The translations under genes were made by a program, and so were the position numbers. A DNA stretch of 64,000 nt from Chthonomonas sp. UBA1950. GTDB taxonomy: Bacteria; Armatimonadota; Fimbriimonadia; Fimbriimonadales; Fimbriimonadaceae. Shown here one piece after another: positions 54,521 through 63,739 of this stretch (position 1 is its first letter; every line of letters begins with the position of its first letter). The notes below the pieces were generated by a model. The model saw only the letters and a list, made by a program, of their open reading frames with translations. It was not told the origin of the DNA and searched no databases. Location: contig DDEQ01000043.1 in NCBI GenBank assembly GCA_002336105.1, positions 110,263-174,262 on the forward strand. Direction: 5' to 3'.

Positions 54521-55114
54521 TTAGGGTTTAGCTTGATCAGATTCTGCGGGTGCTGATTCGAAAGGTCGAATAACCGGTATTGGATCGACTACCTCGACAT
54601 GCTCACCGATACTATCGACAGATTGTCCGTCAACGTTGATCCAAACTTTGTCGATGTCTCTGAACTGTCCAAAACCGACTTGTAGTGACTTCAGGAACTG
54701 ACCTTCCTCAGAGCTACCCATGCCGTCTTTGATGTGTGAGTTGAAGTTCACAACCGCAACATGATCTCGAACGTCTACACCGAGAACCTTAGCTCCGTCA
54801 AGCTTGATCGAGTTGATGACCGACTCGGCTACAAACTGCATGGCATCGACGCCCGATGGGATCGATGTCGTTGTCTTGCTCAACGTGACATTGTCGCCAC
54901 TAAGCGACGGCAGGTAAACCTGTTCCGATGCAGGAGTAGATGCCCGTGGTTGCGAAGGTGTTCCCTTCAGGTTGACTGACGTGTGTTGAACGATCGGTTC
55001 GGCTTTAGGGATGGCTACAGCGTATTGCTTGACATAAAATGCGAGCGCCGCACCGCCGAACAAAGCAACTAGCAGAACAATAACGATTCCTCGGTTGCCA
55101 CTCGATTTACTCAT
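54521..55114 (-). CDS. GerMN-domain membrane protein
   Basis: A 197-residue protein with an N-terminal membrane helix (GIVIVLLVALFGGAALAFYV), a Thr/Pro/Ser-rich linker and a GerMN domain (about residues 70-170, DAMQFVAESVINSIKLDGAK and AVVNFNSHIKDGMGSSEE, ending WINVDGQS). GerMN proteins of spore formers act at the cell wall; here it is a non-spore context. It follows the amidase gene directly (stop and start adjacent, no gap), so a wall-remodelling role is likely. Confidence 0.82.
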   Translation of the reverse strand: MSKSSGNRGIVIVLLVALFGGAALAFYVKQYAVAIPKAEPIVQHTSVNLKGTPSQPRASTPASEQVYLPSLSGDNVTLSKTTTSIPSGVDAMQFVAESVINSIKLDGAKVLGVDVRDHVAVVNFNSHIKDGMGSSEEGQFLKSLQVGFGQFRDIDKVWINVDGQSVDSIGEHVEVVDPIPVIRPFESAPAESDQAKP

Positions 55115-56719
55115 CTACTTTGAATTATCTCCAAGGAAGTTCTTGAGGCCTTTAACAACCGCTGACGCCACTGCGTCTTGATACTCAGATTGGATCATCC
55201 TCTTTCGATCTGTCGGATGCGATATGAATCCGAGCTCTAAAAGCACTCCCGGCATGGTTGTACCTCTCAAGACGGCAAAACCACTGCCATAGATTTTCGC
55301 ATCAGACCAAGTGCCTATATTGGGCAACTTGCTCACTTTGCTAATCTCTGATTGGATGCATTCCCCAAGTACTTTGCATTCCTCCCGCCCTTTGTGATGA
55401 AACGTGATCACGCCAGACCTACTTCCGCTAGCCATCGAGTTGATGTGGGTTGAAATGAAGAAGTCTGCGTAGTTCTTGTTGGCTATGTTCGAACGCTCGT
55501 CAAGCGGGATAAAAACGTCAGTTTGACGCGTGAGGATGACCGTTGCTCCAGCATCCGTGAGTTTCTTTGCAATCTTTAACCCGATGGACAGGTTCAGATC
55601 TTTTTCGTTAATATCGCCAACGTGTGCACCTCGGTCCTTTCCACCATGCCCCGGGTCCACAACAATAACCTTCCCTGCTAAGTGCCCATCCGCAATTGCA
55701 TATTTGTCCAAAACCAGAGTTAGGATGTTTGCGTCTTGGGAGATTTGCACACCGTATGCTCGCGCAAGGGTAAACGAGATGATGGTGTTGTCTCCGTCGA
55801 TACGGTTCGTCACCCCCACGACGGAGTCGGTTGGCAATTTGAAACCTTCGGGCAGACGGGCGAACACACCAGGAACAGTGATCTCCACCGTCCGAGGGTC
55901 CGGTTTGCTGATTGTTGGAGTTACTGTGAGCGCAGAAGGTAGCTCCATGGCCACTCGAACACCCGACTTATCCTCTGCTGAAATGGTGAGCTTGGGTACT
56001 TCGCCAGCAATCGTGGGCGTCTGAACTGCCTGTGTATGAGGTTCTGTCGGGACGGTCGCTGGCTTCTGAGCCACAACTTCGGGAAGAGAAAGATCGAATT
56101 TGGCGTTTGCGGTCAAGTCAATCTGTGTTAAGTCGACTGGCCCGACGGTGTTCATCACCAATCGAACAACATCAGGGCGAAACTGAATAACTTGAGTTCC
56201 GCCTTCGAGGCTCTTTTGGGTTGAGGTTGTGAGCTTTGCGCCAACGAAATCGACCATCACGCGAGACGGACCGTTCAAAATCGAAACGACCGGCTTGATC
56301 GCAAGCGGTCCAGAAACCTTGATCCGATTCCCTTTCGTCGAGATTGTTGCTAGTGGCGAAAGAATGTTGAGCGTATCAGTGGTAGCAACCCAATTGGAGT
56401 CACCGCCAAGATCCGAGATCACTTTGCGAACAGGAATGGACGGACGACCGGCTATGAGACGAGTCGTGACATTCACGGTAGTCCCTTCGGCATTGATTTC
56501 GACTTCGGTCCCGTGAGTGTTGATTTTCCATCCCCACGATGAAACGGTATCGATAGGCACGAAGCACTCATCACCAACACGATATGCCCGTTGAGGCATC
56601 GAGTTGAAATGCGTGTACAGAACATCCGCCGACCGGGTTTGGCCGTGCGCGAAGCCCAGCAACGCCATCCATGGAATAAAGGCTAAGGTTTTCCGCAGCA
56701 TCCTATGCGTATCCGTCAT
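55115..56719 (-). CDS. N-acetylmuramoyl-L-alanine amidase (AMIN + Amidase_3)
   Basis: About 534 residues. Signal peptide (MLRKTLAFIPWMALLGFAHG), a copper-amine-oxidase-N-like strand domain (about 30-115), two AMIN-type domains that target peptidoglycan (GNRIKVSGPLAIKPVVSILN and VRVAMELPSALTVTPTISKP), and a C-terminal zinc amidase with VVDPGHGGKDRGAHVG, the DFFISTHINSM motif and the catalytic Glu in VLLELGFISHP. It cuts the amide bond between MurNAc and L-Ala, an AmiC-type daughter-cell separation enzyme. ATG 56719 is chosen; 56701 also possible. Co-transcribed with the GerMN gene. Confidence 0.92.
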   Translation of the reverse strand: MTDTHRMLRKTLAFIPWMALLGFAHGQTRSADVLYTHFNSMPQRAYRVGDECFVPIDTVSSWGWKINTHGTEVEINAEGTTVNVTTRLIAGRPSIPVRKVISDLGGDSNWVATTDTLNILSPLATISTKGNRIKVSGPLAIKPVVSILNGPSRVMVDFVGAKLTTSTQKSLEGGTQVIQFRPDVVRLVMNTVGPVDLTQIDLTANAKFDLSLPEVVAQKPATVPTEPHTQAVQTPTIAGEVPKLTISAEDKSGVRVAMELPSALTVTPTISKPDPRTVEITVPGVFARLPEGFKLPTDSVVGVTNRIDGDNTIISFTLARAYGVQISQDANILTLVLDKYAIADGHLAGKVIVVDPGHGGKDRGAHVGDINEKDLNLSIGLKIAKKLTDAGATVILTRQTDVFIPLDERSNIANKNYADFFISTHINSMASGSRSGVITFHHKGREECKVLGECIQSEISKVSKLPNIGTWSDAKIYGSGFAVLRGTTMPGVLLELGFISHPTDRKRMIQSEYQDAVASAVVKGLKNFLGDNSK

Positions 56720-56886
56720 TTTACTAGGTTCGGTCAAAATACGTCAGAAAGCACCCCGAGTGTTCCACAAAGAGCATGAAACAATCACGCCTACTCGACT
56801 TGACTCTCCAATGATGCGACGGAATGCTCGATTTGCCAAGTCGAAAGTTACCAAATTGATTGAGGTTTCGGCTCGGTCTAAATGAT

Positions 56887-56922
56887 AATGCTTGGCCCTT
56901 CTTGCAAGAAGGACCAAGCATT
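56887..56922. terminator. Hairpin terminator after the GH92 gene
   Basis: A 17-bp stem with one mismatch (56887-56903 with 56906-56922) and a 2-base loop, just beyond the GH92 stop (minus strand). It falls in the 190-bp gap before the amidase gene; I see nothing else there. Confidence 0.7.
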
Positions 56923-56928
56923 GAGAGG

Positions 56929-59661
56929 TTACTCTTCTATGATCTCAATGCCGCAGATCTTCGCATTCTGATCTGGGCTCTTTGATGCCGCCTGAATTCG
57001 CACAACAATATTGCCGTTTGCATCGGCGCGGATGCCAGTAAACTCACGCACAACAGCCTTGTTTAGCTCGCCAGCTTCTTTATAGATGTCAAAGTTCGCC
57101 AGCACCTTCTTGCCGTTAATATAGTAGTTGGCGACGCGCATCCCGACTTCTTCGTCGAACAACTCAGCAAAATGAAGTCGAACTTTGAAGGATTTGCCAG
57201 ATGGGACCACAAAGGAGTGGCTGAAATCCTTTCCGTATCTCTCCGACTGATACACCTGTTGAGGGCCGGCATTTGGAGCGCTCACGTCGATCTTAACTTC
57301 TTTACCATTTGTGCTCCCCTCCATCGCATTGGGGTCGCCGATGAAACCGCCTACCTCCTCATCGTCGCCGCAAATCACACGGATCGGCAAGTTCAAAACG
57401 ACTGGTTTATCGTCTGATGCAGGCGGAATTGGTTGATAGTTGAAGCTCTTCGGCATGGTCGGAAGCGGCCGATCTGCGACAGCAGAACCCCAAGCTTTGT
57501 TGGGATTACTACCCATGACCAGTTTCATCGAGCCTCCGCCAACAATATCGGCGTGATTCAGCCAAGCCTTTGTCAGTGGCTTACCGTTTAATGTCGCGCT
57601 CTGGATATACACGTTCTTAGGCGAGTTGTTTTCTACGGTCAGCGAGAACCGCTTGCCGTTGCCTACATTGAAAGTTGCCTTATCCACTGCCGGGCTGCCG
57701 ATTGCATAAACGCCATTCGCAGGATTCACTGGATAGAAGCCAAGCGCCGAGAAAACGTACCATGCCGACATTTGGCCGCAGTCGGTGTTTCCAATCTGAC
57801 CATCTGGCTTGCTGCTAAAGAACTTAGTCATGAGGTCGCGGACCCTTGACTGAGTCTTCCAGGGCTGTCCGACGTAATCATATAGATAGGCGACATGGTG
57901 ACACTGCTCGTTGCCCTGTGCATATTGTCCAACTAATCCCGTGATGTCTGGGATACTTGAATGAACCTCGCTATGCATCGAGAACATCGTGTCCAGTTTC
58001 TTGATGAAACCGGCTTCTCCACCGTAAAGCGCGACCATGCCTGGAACATCGTGCTGAACTGCAAAGGCATATCCCCAAGCGTTCGCTTCGGTGTAGTCGT
58101 CTCCGACAAGCCCAAGTGTGTCAAACGGCTTTCTCCATGATCCGTCTTGTCGGCGACCTCGGAAGAAGAGAGTCGATTCATCGAATAGATTTCGATAGTA
58201 AGCCGCTCGCTTATAGAATAGTTCGGCGTCCTGTTTGTGACCGAGAGCTTCCGCCATTCGGGCAATACACCAGTCGTCGATGGAGTATTCGATTGTCTTA
58301 GAGACGGCTTGTCTTCCGCGCTGGGAAACCATGTATCCCAAGGTTTTGTAAGTATCGAGGCCGTTTCTTTCTTGCAAAGCCGTCTCTTTCAGGGCTTGGT
58401 ATGCCTTCTCGGCATCAAATCCTTTGAACCCTTTGAAGTAGGCATCGACGACAACTGGCGCGGAATGGTAGCCAATCATGCACCAAGTTTCATTGTCCCA
58501 TAGAGGCCAAATCGGTGTGGTCTTCTGACCAAATTGGTCGTAACCTCGAATCAGCGCCGAGACCATTCCGTTGACCTTTTCTGGCTGCAAAATGGTCAGC
58601 AACGGGTGGAGTGCGCGGTAAGTATCCCAAAGGCTGAAAGTGCTGTAATGAGGATTCTTCGTGTCAACATGAACCTTGTGATCCATTCCAACATAGGAGC
58701 CGTCAACGTCGATGAACAAGTTTGGAGCAAGGAAAGTTAAGTACAGGTTTGAGTAGAAAGTCTTTCGAACTTCCGGATCCTTCGATTCAACCGTCGCATT
58801 CGAAAGAGCCTTCGCCCATCTGGCAGTAGCTTTCTTTCGAACCTTGTTGAATCCCCATTCTGGGATTTCGGATTCGAGGTTCTTTTTTGCACCGTCGATA
58901 CCCGTCGCTGAGATACCGACTTTGACATCAACCGATTCGTTGTTTTGAGTATCGAAAATCGCTTTTGAAACGAGTTTGCCTTGCAGAGTCGTGCCGTCGA
59001 CTAACTTGCCAGAATCCTCAATAACGATCTTCTTAAATGGCTTAGAGAACTTCAGATAGAAGTAAACCGTTCGTTGGCCACCCCATCCACTCGAGGTTCG
59101 ATGACCTGCAAGAGTGGATTTATCGATTACTTTTAGTTCGTCTGAACGAACACTGTTTTGAACACCATGAACAAGGTCAAGAACGATGCCAGCCTCGGAC
59201 GATGCTGGAAAAGTGTATTTGTGATAACCCGCCCGGTCAGTCGCAGTTAGCTCGGCAGTAACCTTCGGCTTTTGCAGAAAGACTTTGTAGTAACCCGGCT
59301 TAGCGACCTCGCTTGAGTGTGAAAACGATGACTGATACCCTTTTCGATTGAGCGCAGCATCCCCAACAGTAGGCATGAGCATAATGTCGCCTAGACAGCC
59401 AACACCTGTCCCGGCGAGGTGGGTGTGCGAGAAGCCGATGATCGTCGTGTCGCTGTAGTGATAGCCGGAGCATCCATCCCAAGTGTCGGTTCGAGTATCT
59501 GGGCTCAGTTGAACCATCCCAAATGGAAGTGTCGCTCCTGGAAAAGCGTGACCATGTCCGTCAGTTCCGGTTAGTGGACTCGCGTCGTCAATAGGGGAGC
59601 TTGCTGCTGCTAACGAAGCTGTGGTTGTGAGAAGAAGTGCAAAAACGGTGCGTACGGGCAT
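56929..59661 (-). CDS. GH92 alpha-mannosidase with C-terminal malectin domain
   Basis: A 910-residue exported enzyme. Signal peptide (TVFALLLTTTASLAAASSPI), then GH92 blocks: GTDGHGHAFPGATLPFGMVQ, GCSGYHYSDTTIIGFSHTHL, the central SLWDTYRALHPLLTILQPEK and the catalytic-region HHVAYLYDYVGQPWKTQ with GNTDCGQMSAWYVFSALGFY. Residues about 755-908 form a malectin-like sugar-binding domain (VRLHFAELFDE, NFDIYKEAG). GH92 enzymes are calcium-dependent exo-alpha-1,2-mannosidases; with GH76 it suggests use of fungal or plant mannans. Confidence 0.95.
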   Translation of the reverse strand: MPVRTVFALLLTTTASLAAASSPIDDASPLTGTDGHGHAFPGATLPFGMVQLSPDTRTDTWDGCSGYHYSDTTIIGFSHTHLAGTGVGCLGDIMLMPTVGDAALNRKGYQSSFSHSSEVAKPGYYKVFLQKPKVTAELTATDRAGYHKYTFPASSEAGIVLDLVHGVQNSVRSDELKVIDKSTLAGHRTSSGWGGQRTVYFYLKFSKPFKKIVIEDSGKLVDGTTLQGKLVSKAIFDTQNNESVDVKVGISATGIDGAKKNLESEIPEWGFNKVRKKATARWAKALSNATVESKDPEVRKTFYSNLYLTFLAPNLFIDVDGSYVGMDHKVHVDTKNPHYSTFSLWDTYRALHPLLTILQPEKVNGMVSALIRGYDQFGQKTTPIWPLWDNETWCMIGYHSAPVVVDAYFKGFKGFDAEKAYQALKETALQERNGLDTYKTLGYMVSQRGRQAVSKTIEYSIDDWCIARMAEALGHKQDAELFYKRAAYYRNLFDESTLFFRGRRQDGSWRKPFDTLGLVGDDYTEANAWGYAFAVQHDVPGMVALYGGEAGFIKKLDTMFSMHSEVHSSIPDITGLVGQYAQGNEQCHHVAYLYDYVGQPWKTQSRVRDLMTKFFSSKPDGQIGNTDCGQMSAWYVFSALGFYPVNPANGVYAIGSPAVDKATFNVGNGKRFSLTVENNSPKNVYIQSATLNGKPLTKAWLNHADIVGGGSMKLVMGSNPNKAWGSAVADRPLPTMPKSFNYQPIPPASDDKPVVLNLPIRVICGDDEEVGGFIGDPNAMEGSTNGKEVKIDVSAPNAGPQQVYQSERYGKDFSHSFVVPSGKSFKVRLHFAELFDEEVGMRVANYYINGKKVLANFDIYKEAGELNKAVVREFTGIRADANGNIVVRIQAASKSPDQNAKICGIEIIEE

Positions 59662-59798
59662 TGGTGATAGGACGATTTGGGGACGGCTGTTCGTTGCCGT
59701 AAAAGAACAGAATCTTCAGTTTCAGCATATTCCGATTCTAGTCAGCAGATTAGCCTCGAATATCACTTCATCGCAACCTGTTTGGGTGGCGAGCCGTT

Positions 59799-60581
59799 AT
59801 GCTTTTCATAGTGCCTGATCAGTTCATTCTCATCGCGATTGGATTCATTCTTCTTGTACTCGTGGCCGCCTACTTTGGAAAGAAGGCGCGGGAGGCGAGG
59901 ATTAACGCGCTCAACCAGTTTGCCAGTAGTCGTGGCTTTCAGTTCCACCCAGGAATAATGAGCAGTAGGATCAGCGGCGGATTTCTGGAACAGGTCTTTG
60001 GTGATCGTAATGGGTCAGACGAGGGGCGATTCCTTGCACGATTCCAAGGATTTGCACCCTTCGGAGGAGGGCATTCTGAAGAAGTTAACGACCTTATCTA
60101 CGGGAAGGTTAACGACCTCGATATTGCCGCGTTTGACTACTCATACAAAACAACTTCCAGTGACGGCAAGACCACACAAACGCAGACGCACCCCTTTGGC
60201 GTTGTTGTCGTTCGAATCCCAGTTCTTCTTCCCGTAATCACGCTCGTTCCCGAAAACTTCATGCATCGTCTTGGAACCAAGTTCGGCGTGAAAGAAATCA
60301 CGTTCGAGGTGGAAGAGTTCAATCGCAAATACTTTATTCAGTCCAGTGATGACCGACAAGCCTACGATCTTTTTCACCCCAAGATGATTGAGTTCATGCT
60401 TTCTTGTCAGTCACGTCACTGGCAGATTGCTGGCTATCAGATTCTGCTTTACACATCAGGACGTTATGAGACTGCCGAAATTGGGGCAGCAATTGATGAG
60501 ATCATTCAATTCGCCAGCCTTATTCCTGGGTATGTTCGATCAGACCATGGATTCAACGCGAACTGGCAGGGGCCTTTCTAA
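59799..60581 (+). CDS. Hypothetical membrane protein paired with LemA
   Basis: A 260-residue protein with one N-terminal membrane helix (FILIAIGFILLVLVAAYF) and a cytoplasmic or exposed domain that has FQFHPGIMSSRISGGFLEQV and AAFDYSYKTTSSDGKTTQTQ, like DUF3137-type partners of LemA. Function unknown. Start ATG 59799; its last base is the first base of the lemA ATG, so both are coupled. Confidence 0.65.
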   Translation: MLFIVPDQFILIAIGFILLVLVAAYFGKKAREARINALNQFASSRGFQFHPGIMSSRISGGFLEQVFGDRNGSDEGRFLARFQGFAPFGGGHSEEVNDLIYGKVNDLDIAAFDYSYKTTSSDGKTTQTQTHPFGVVVVRIPVLLPVITLVPENFMHRLGTKFGVKEITFEVEEFNRKYFIQSSDDRQAYDLFHPKMIEFMLSCQSRHWQIAGYQILLYTSGRYETAEIGAAIDEIIQFASLIPGYVRSDHGFNANWQGPF

Positions 60582-61117
60582 TGCCGATTGAAGCAATCAT
60601 CTGTCTCGTCGTTTTGCTCATACCGGTGCTTTGGCTTATCAGCACAAGCAACCGATTTGCCCGCCTAGATAACCTCATTCGCGAGTCCTGGGCAAATATT
60701 GATGTGCAGCTTAAACGGCGTCACGACCTGATTCCGAACCTGGTCGAAACAGTGAAAGCGTATGCCGCCCACGAGCAAGCCGTTTTCGACAGGGTTATCG
60801 CGGCTCGCAATTCTGCCATTACGGGCGGTCCAAAAGAGGAGACCGAACTTGCCCAATCTGTAAATAAGCTCCTCGCCATTTCGGAGAGTTACCCCGTTCT
60901 GCGCTCGAACACTGCTTTCTTGGAACTGCAGCACGAGTTGTCAGAGACCGAAGATCGAATTGCCGCGGCGCGCAGATTTTACAACGCCAACATTCGAGAT
61001 TTTAACGTTCTTTGTCAGTCGTTTCCATCCTCTTTGGTTGCCGGTAGTCGGCAACCAAAGGATTTCTTCGAAGTGGACTCGATTTCTGTTCGAGAGATGC
61101 CCAAGCTTAATCTCTGA
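60581..61117 (+). CDS. lemA: LemA family protein
   Basis: A 178-residue protein of the usual LemA length with an N-terminal membrane helix (AIICLVVLLIPVLWLIST) and the conserved WANIDVQLKRRHDLIPNLVE and AYAAHEQAVFDRVIAAR blocks; the C-terminal FDVLCQSFPSSL-like stretch (RDFNVLCQSFPSSLVAG) is also typical. The family forms helical bundles at the membrane; its job is poorly known. It shares a base with the preceding gene and is followed by the convergent GH74 gene with no gap. Confidence 0.92.
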   Translation: MPIEAIICLVVLLIPVLWLISTSNRFARLDNLIRESWANIDVQLKRRHDLIPNLVETVKAYAAHEQAVFDRVIAARNSAITGGPKEETELAQSVNKLLAISESYPVLRSNTAFLELQHELSETEDRIAAARRFYNANIRDFNVLCQSFPSSLVAGSRQPKDFFEVDSISVREMPKLNL

Positions 61118-63283
61118 CTATTTCGGGTCGCCATAAAAGGCTCCGCGTCCGTGGGTTCCCACATACACACGTCCAAACTTCTTAGGGTCACCTGAAATCA
61201 GTAAAATCAATCCCCATTGGTGGTCATTATCGTTGATGCGAACCCACGATTTTGCCTCGTCTGTCGAACGGAAGATGCCCCGTAAACCGTTGACAATACC
61301 GACCATATAGAGGGTTGGATAACTTGCCCCTTTAGCCTCTTTGCCAAAGCCAAAGGCGTGCATTTCAGTGACTCCTGGGAGCTTCGAATAGGGCTTTCCA
61401 GGCTGAGATCGGTAAAGCCCATCGTATAGCGGCAACCATAGTTCGCCAGTTTTTCCTGGGGTTGTATACAGTTGATCCTGCCCTCCGCGACCATCCCCTC
61501 TGCCCTCTCGCGAAGTCGGAAGTTTTCCAGGGATCACTAAGGGCGAAGCCGTAAAGTGCGAACCGCCATCTGTGCTCCTGTAGAAGGTTGAAGTATAGAG
61601 GTCAACCGCATAAAAACTGTCTGGATCGACACGGTCGGCAACAATACTGGTTCCGTTGGGTAAGCCCACGCATTCGCTCCATGTTGCCCCTTGATCAGTC
61701 GTTCGATAAGATCCAGCGCGGCTACAGACGATCCAAATCTTGCCATTTGAAGAGACCGAAGCTGTTCCGAAAGCAGCTCCTAATGGAACTTTGGCGGGCG
61801 GTTGCCAAGTTTTACCACTATCAAGTGAGAACCCGATTGGAGGTTCTTTTCCATCAGCTGACCTTCCAAGACGAACGATGATGTGGGGTGCAAGATCGCC
61901 AACCGCGATCGAGTTTGTATTGCCAAACCGTGGGTTCGTGGCGACGTCAGTTGGCGGATTGTCGAGGTCGTAATGGACAAAGCTGCCGTAATCGCCAATC
62001 CCGTTCAAAAGTTGAGCGCCTTTCGTCGGACTCGCGAAAGTAAGCGGAACTGACTCCTCGATCCCTTTTGCAAGAGAAGCCCAATGGACGGGCAGTCCCT
62101 TATCGGCATTGGTGAGGTCAAAGGTCTCGTGTCCACCATAGCCGGTCGTGAACATCGCGTGGTCCGAATCATGTGGATCGATCTCAATATCGCAAAGCCA
62201 GTGGATTCCCGTGTGAGTTGTATAGGGCGCTTTGCTGTAGTTATACGTTTCTTTACCGCCGATGACCGGACGCCATGACTTGCCGCCGTCGGTCGTTCGG
62301 AAAATCTGCTCCTCTTGCCTGAGGAACGTGCTGACGATCGCCGTGTTCGGGTGTTGCGCATCGACAGCAACCGCAACATACCCAAATCGCTTTTCGTAAG
62401 TCGGCTTATCTGGCGTGACATCCTGCCAAGTATTGGACCCTGCGGCTTTCCTGTAGACCGCGCCGCTAAACATCGGCGAAGGTCCGGCACTGGATGCGTA
62501 TGTCGCCCAAAGTGCGCCGTCATTTCCGCGCACGAGGTGGGTTGGCACGAGTCCGGTTGGGCAGCCCGTTTCCGCTTTCCAAGTTTGCCCCGTGTCGTCT
62601 GATCGGTAGATTCCCGGACCTTGTGAATCCGAGACGGCGACATAGATCGTTTTGCTCTTTTGCCCAGATTTGCCCGATACAGGATCACACAAAGTAACGA
62701 CGACGCCAACGCCACGCATTCCGCTAGGCTTCCACGGAAATGACTTGACCTTTTTCCAAGTCACGGCACCGTCTTCGCTCTGCCACAGCCCCAGATTTCT
62801 TGTTCCCAGATAAAGAGTGTTAGGTGAGTTCGGATCAACAGTCATCCGCTCGCCATTGCCACGACCGTTTTCGTTTCCGCCAAACTTGATCGGCACCCGC
62901 GTTGCTTTGAAGGTCCGTCCGCCGTCAGATGAACGGAGTATCGCGCCGTCTGGTGTCGTCGGATTTGTGTAGGTTCCACATGCAAGGAAGACCTTTTTCG
63001 GGTCGGTCGGATCGACGGCAATGCTCTCAACCCCCATCCAGTTCAGGTCCTCATAAGGAACCCAATCAAGCATGGGCATCCATTGATTTGCCTTCGTATC
63101 CCACCGATAGGCACCTCCCATGTCTGTTCGAATGAAACGAACGTTTTTTGCAGTTGGGTGGGTGACGATGCCATCCACAAACCCCGCACCAACAACCTGA
63201 ACACTCTTCCAACGATACGGGACACTCTTGGGAACTTCCCCCTGAGCAGCCATAGCAACAGCGATAATGACTGGACCTAACAC
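61118..63283 (-). CDS. GH74-type xyloglucanase-like protein (double beta-propeller)
   Basis: A 721-residue exported protein. Signal peptide (LGPVIIAVAMAAQGEV), two seven-bladed propellers with many Asp-box repeats (SSDGGRTF, SEDGAVTW, SDDTGQTW, STDGGSHF), and the GH74 start FVDGIVTHPTAKNVRFIRTD then MGGAYRWD. The two catalytic Asp of GH74 are most likely that of RTDMGGAYRWD and that of LLNGIGDYGSF. GH74 enzymes cut xyloglucan, a plant wall polymer. Convergent with lemA, ending at the next base. Confidence 0.85.
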   Translation of the reverse strand: MLGPVIIAVAMAAQGEVPKSVPYRWKSVQVVGAGFVDGIVTHPTAKNVRFIRTDMGGAYRWDTKANQWMPMLDWVPYEDLNWMGVESIAVDPTDPKKVFLACGTYTNPTTPDGAILRSSDGGRTFKATRVPIKFGGNENGRGNGERMTVDPNSPNTLYLGTRNLGLWQSEDGAVTWKKVKSFPWKPSGMRGVGVVVTLCDPVSGKSGQKSKTIYVAVSDSQGPGIYRSDDTGQTWKAETGCPTGLVPTHLVRGNDGALWATYASSAGPSPMFSGAVYRKAAGSNTWQDVTPDKPTYEKRFGYVAVAVDAQHPNTAIVSTFLRQEEQIFRTTDGGKSWRPVIGGKETYNYSKAPYTTHTGIHWLCDIEIDPHDSDHAMFTTGYGGHETFDLTNADKGLPVHWASLAKGIEESVPLTFASPTKGAQLLNGIGDYGSFVHYDLDNPPTDVATNPRFGNTNSIAVGDLAPHIIVRLGRSADGKEPPIGFSLDSGKTWQPPAKVPLGAAFGTASVSSNGKIWIVCSRAGSYRTTDQGATWSECVGLPNGTSIVADRVDPDSFYAVDLYTSTFYRSTDGGSHFTASPLVIPGKLPTSREGRGDGRGGQDQLYTTPGKTGELWLPLYDGLYRSQPGKPYSKLPGVTEMHAFGFGKEAKGASYPTLYMVGIVNGLRGIFRSTDEAKSWVRINDNDHQWGLILLISGDPKKFGRVYVGTHGRGAFYGDPK

Positions 63284-63459
63284 GCAGTGAGTTTACGCCT
63301 ATGCCTCCTGCGGCCACATTAGCCTCTCTATAAATTGCGGTGTCATCCGCGACGAACCGTCGCATCATGTTGAACCGCCTCTCGGCGATCTCATCGTCGC
63401 CTTAGCACAAGCGTTCCTGCGGCAGTTAGCGGGATCAAGAAGGATTTCCCCTCACCCTG

Positions 63460-63490
63460 CCCTCTCCCCATTTTTCAAATGGGGAGAGGG
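63460..63490. repeat. Palindromic repeat copy 1
   Basis: A 14-bp perfect stem (63460-63473 with 63477-63490, CCCTCTCCCCATTT arm) with a 3-base loop, preceded by CCCCTCACCCTG. Confidence 0.85.
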
Positions 63491-63608
63491 TTTCACTGGG
63501 CTGTTTCTTTTCACTTGAACAGGCAAAGGTAGAAAGTATCCTCACTTGCGGACAAAACGGTTTTAGCCATAAACTGTCGCCATGCCCGAATCCGACGCTT
63601 TTCCGGAA

Positions 63609-63650
63609 CCCTCTCCCCGCGCGCGGGGAGAGGGAAGGGTGAGGGGACAA
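63609..63650. repeat. Palindromic repeat copy 2, inverted
   Basis: A fully self-complementary 26-bp core (63609-63634, CCCTCTCCCCGC arm) followed by AAGGGTGAGGGG, so it is the reverse orientation of copy 1. Confidence 0.85.
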
Positions 63651-63678
63651 ACGACTGGCATGCGCGCGTGTCGCCGGT

Positions 63679-63730
63679 CCCCTCATCCGGCCTTCGGCCA
63701 CCTTCTCCCCGCTCACGCGGGGAGAAGGGG
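63679..63730. repeat. Palindromic repeat copy 3
   Basis: CCCCTCATCCGG, a short GGCC-TTC-GGCC hairpin, then a CCTTCTCCCCGC / GCGGGGAGAAGG stem around TCAC. The layout is the same family as copies 1 and 2, very common in Bradyrhizobium-like and other alphaproteobacterial genomes. Confidence 0.8.
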
Positions 63731-63739
63731 AGCACCGAG

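Larger units (their letters stand above)
63284..63739. other. Composition boundary with palindromic repeats
   Basis: No gene is supported here. From about 63420 the sequence changes in character: GC rises, and CCCTCACCCTG, CTCATCCGGCCTTCGG and CTCTCCCCGCGC strings, common in alphaproteobacterial intergenic repeats, occur in several copies. The ORFs read through them are low-complexity Pro/Arg/Gly translations of the palindromes and are not genes. Confidence 0.7.

Noticed and set aside
62005..62715. 236-codon ORF in a second frame of the GH74 gene
   Set aside because: Arg/Ser-rich shadow translation within a gene that has clear propeller repeats.
63460..63730. CRISPR array
   Set aside because: The three copies alternate in orientation, are unevenly spaced and are palindromic intergenic repeats, with no cas gene.
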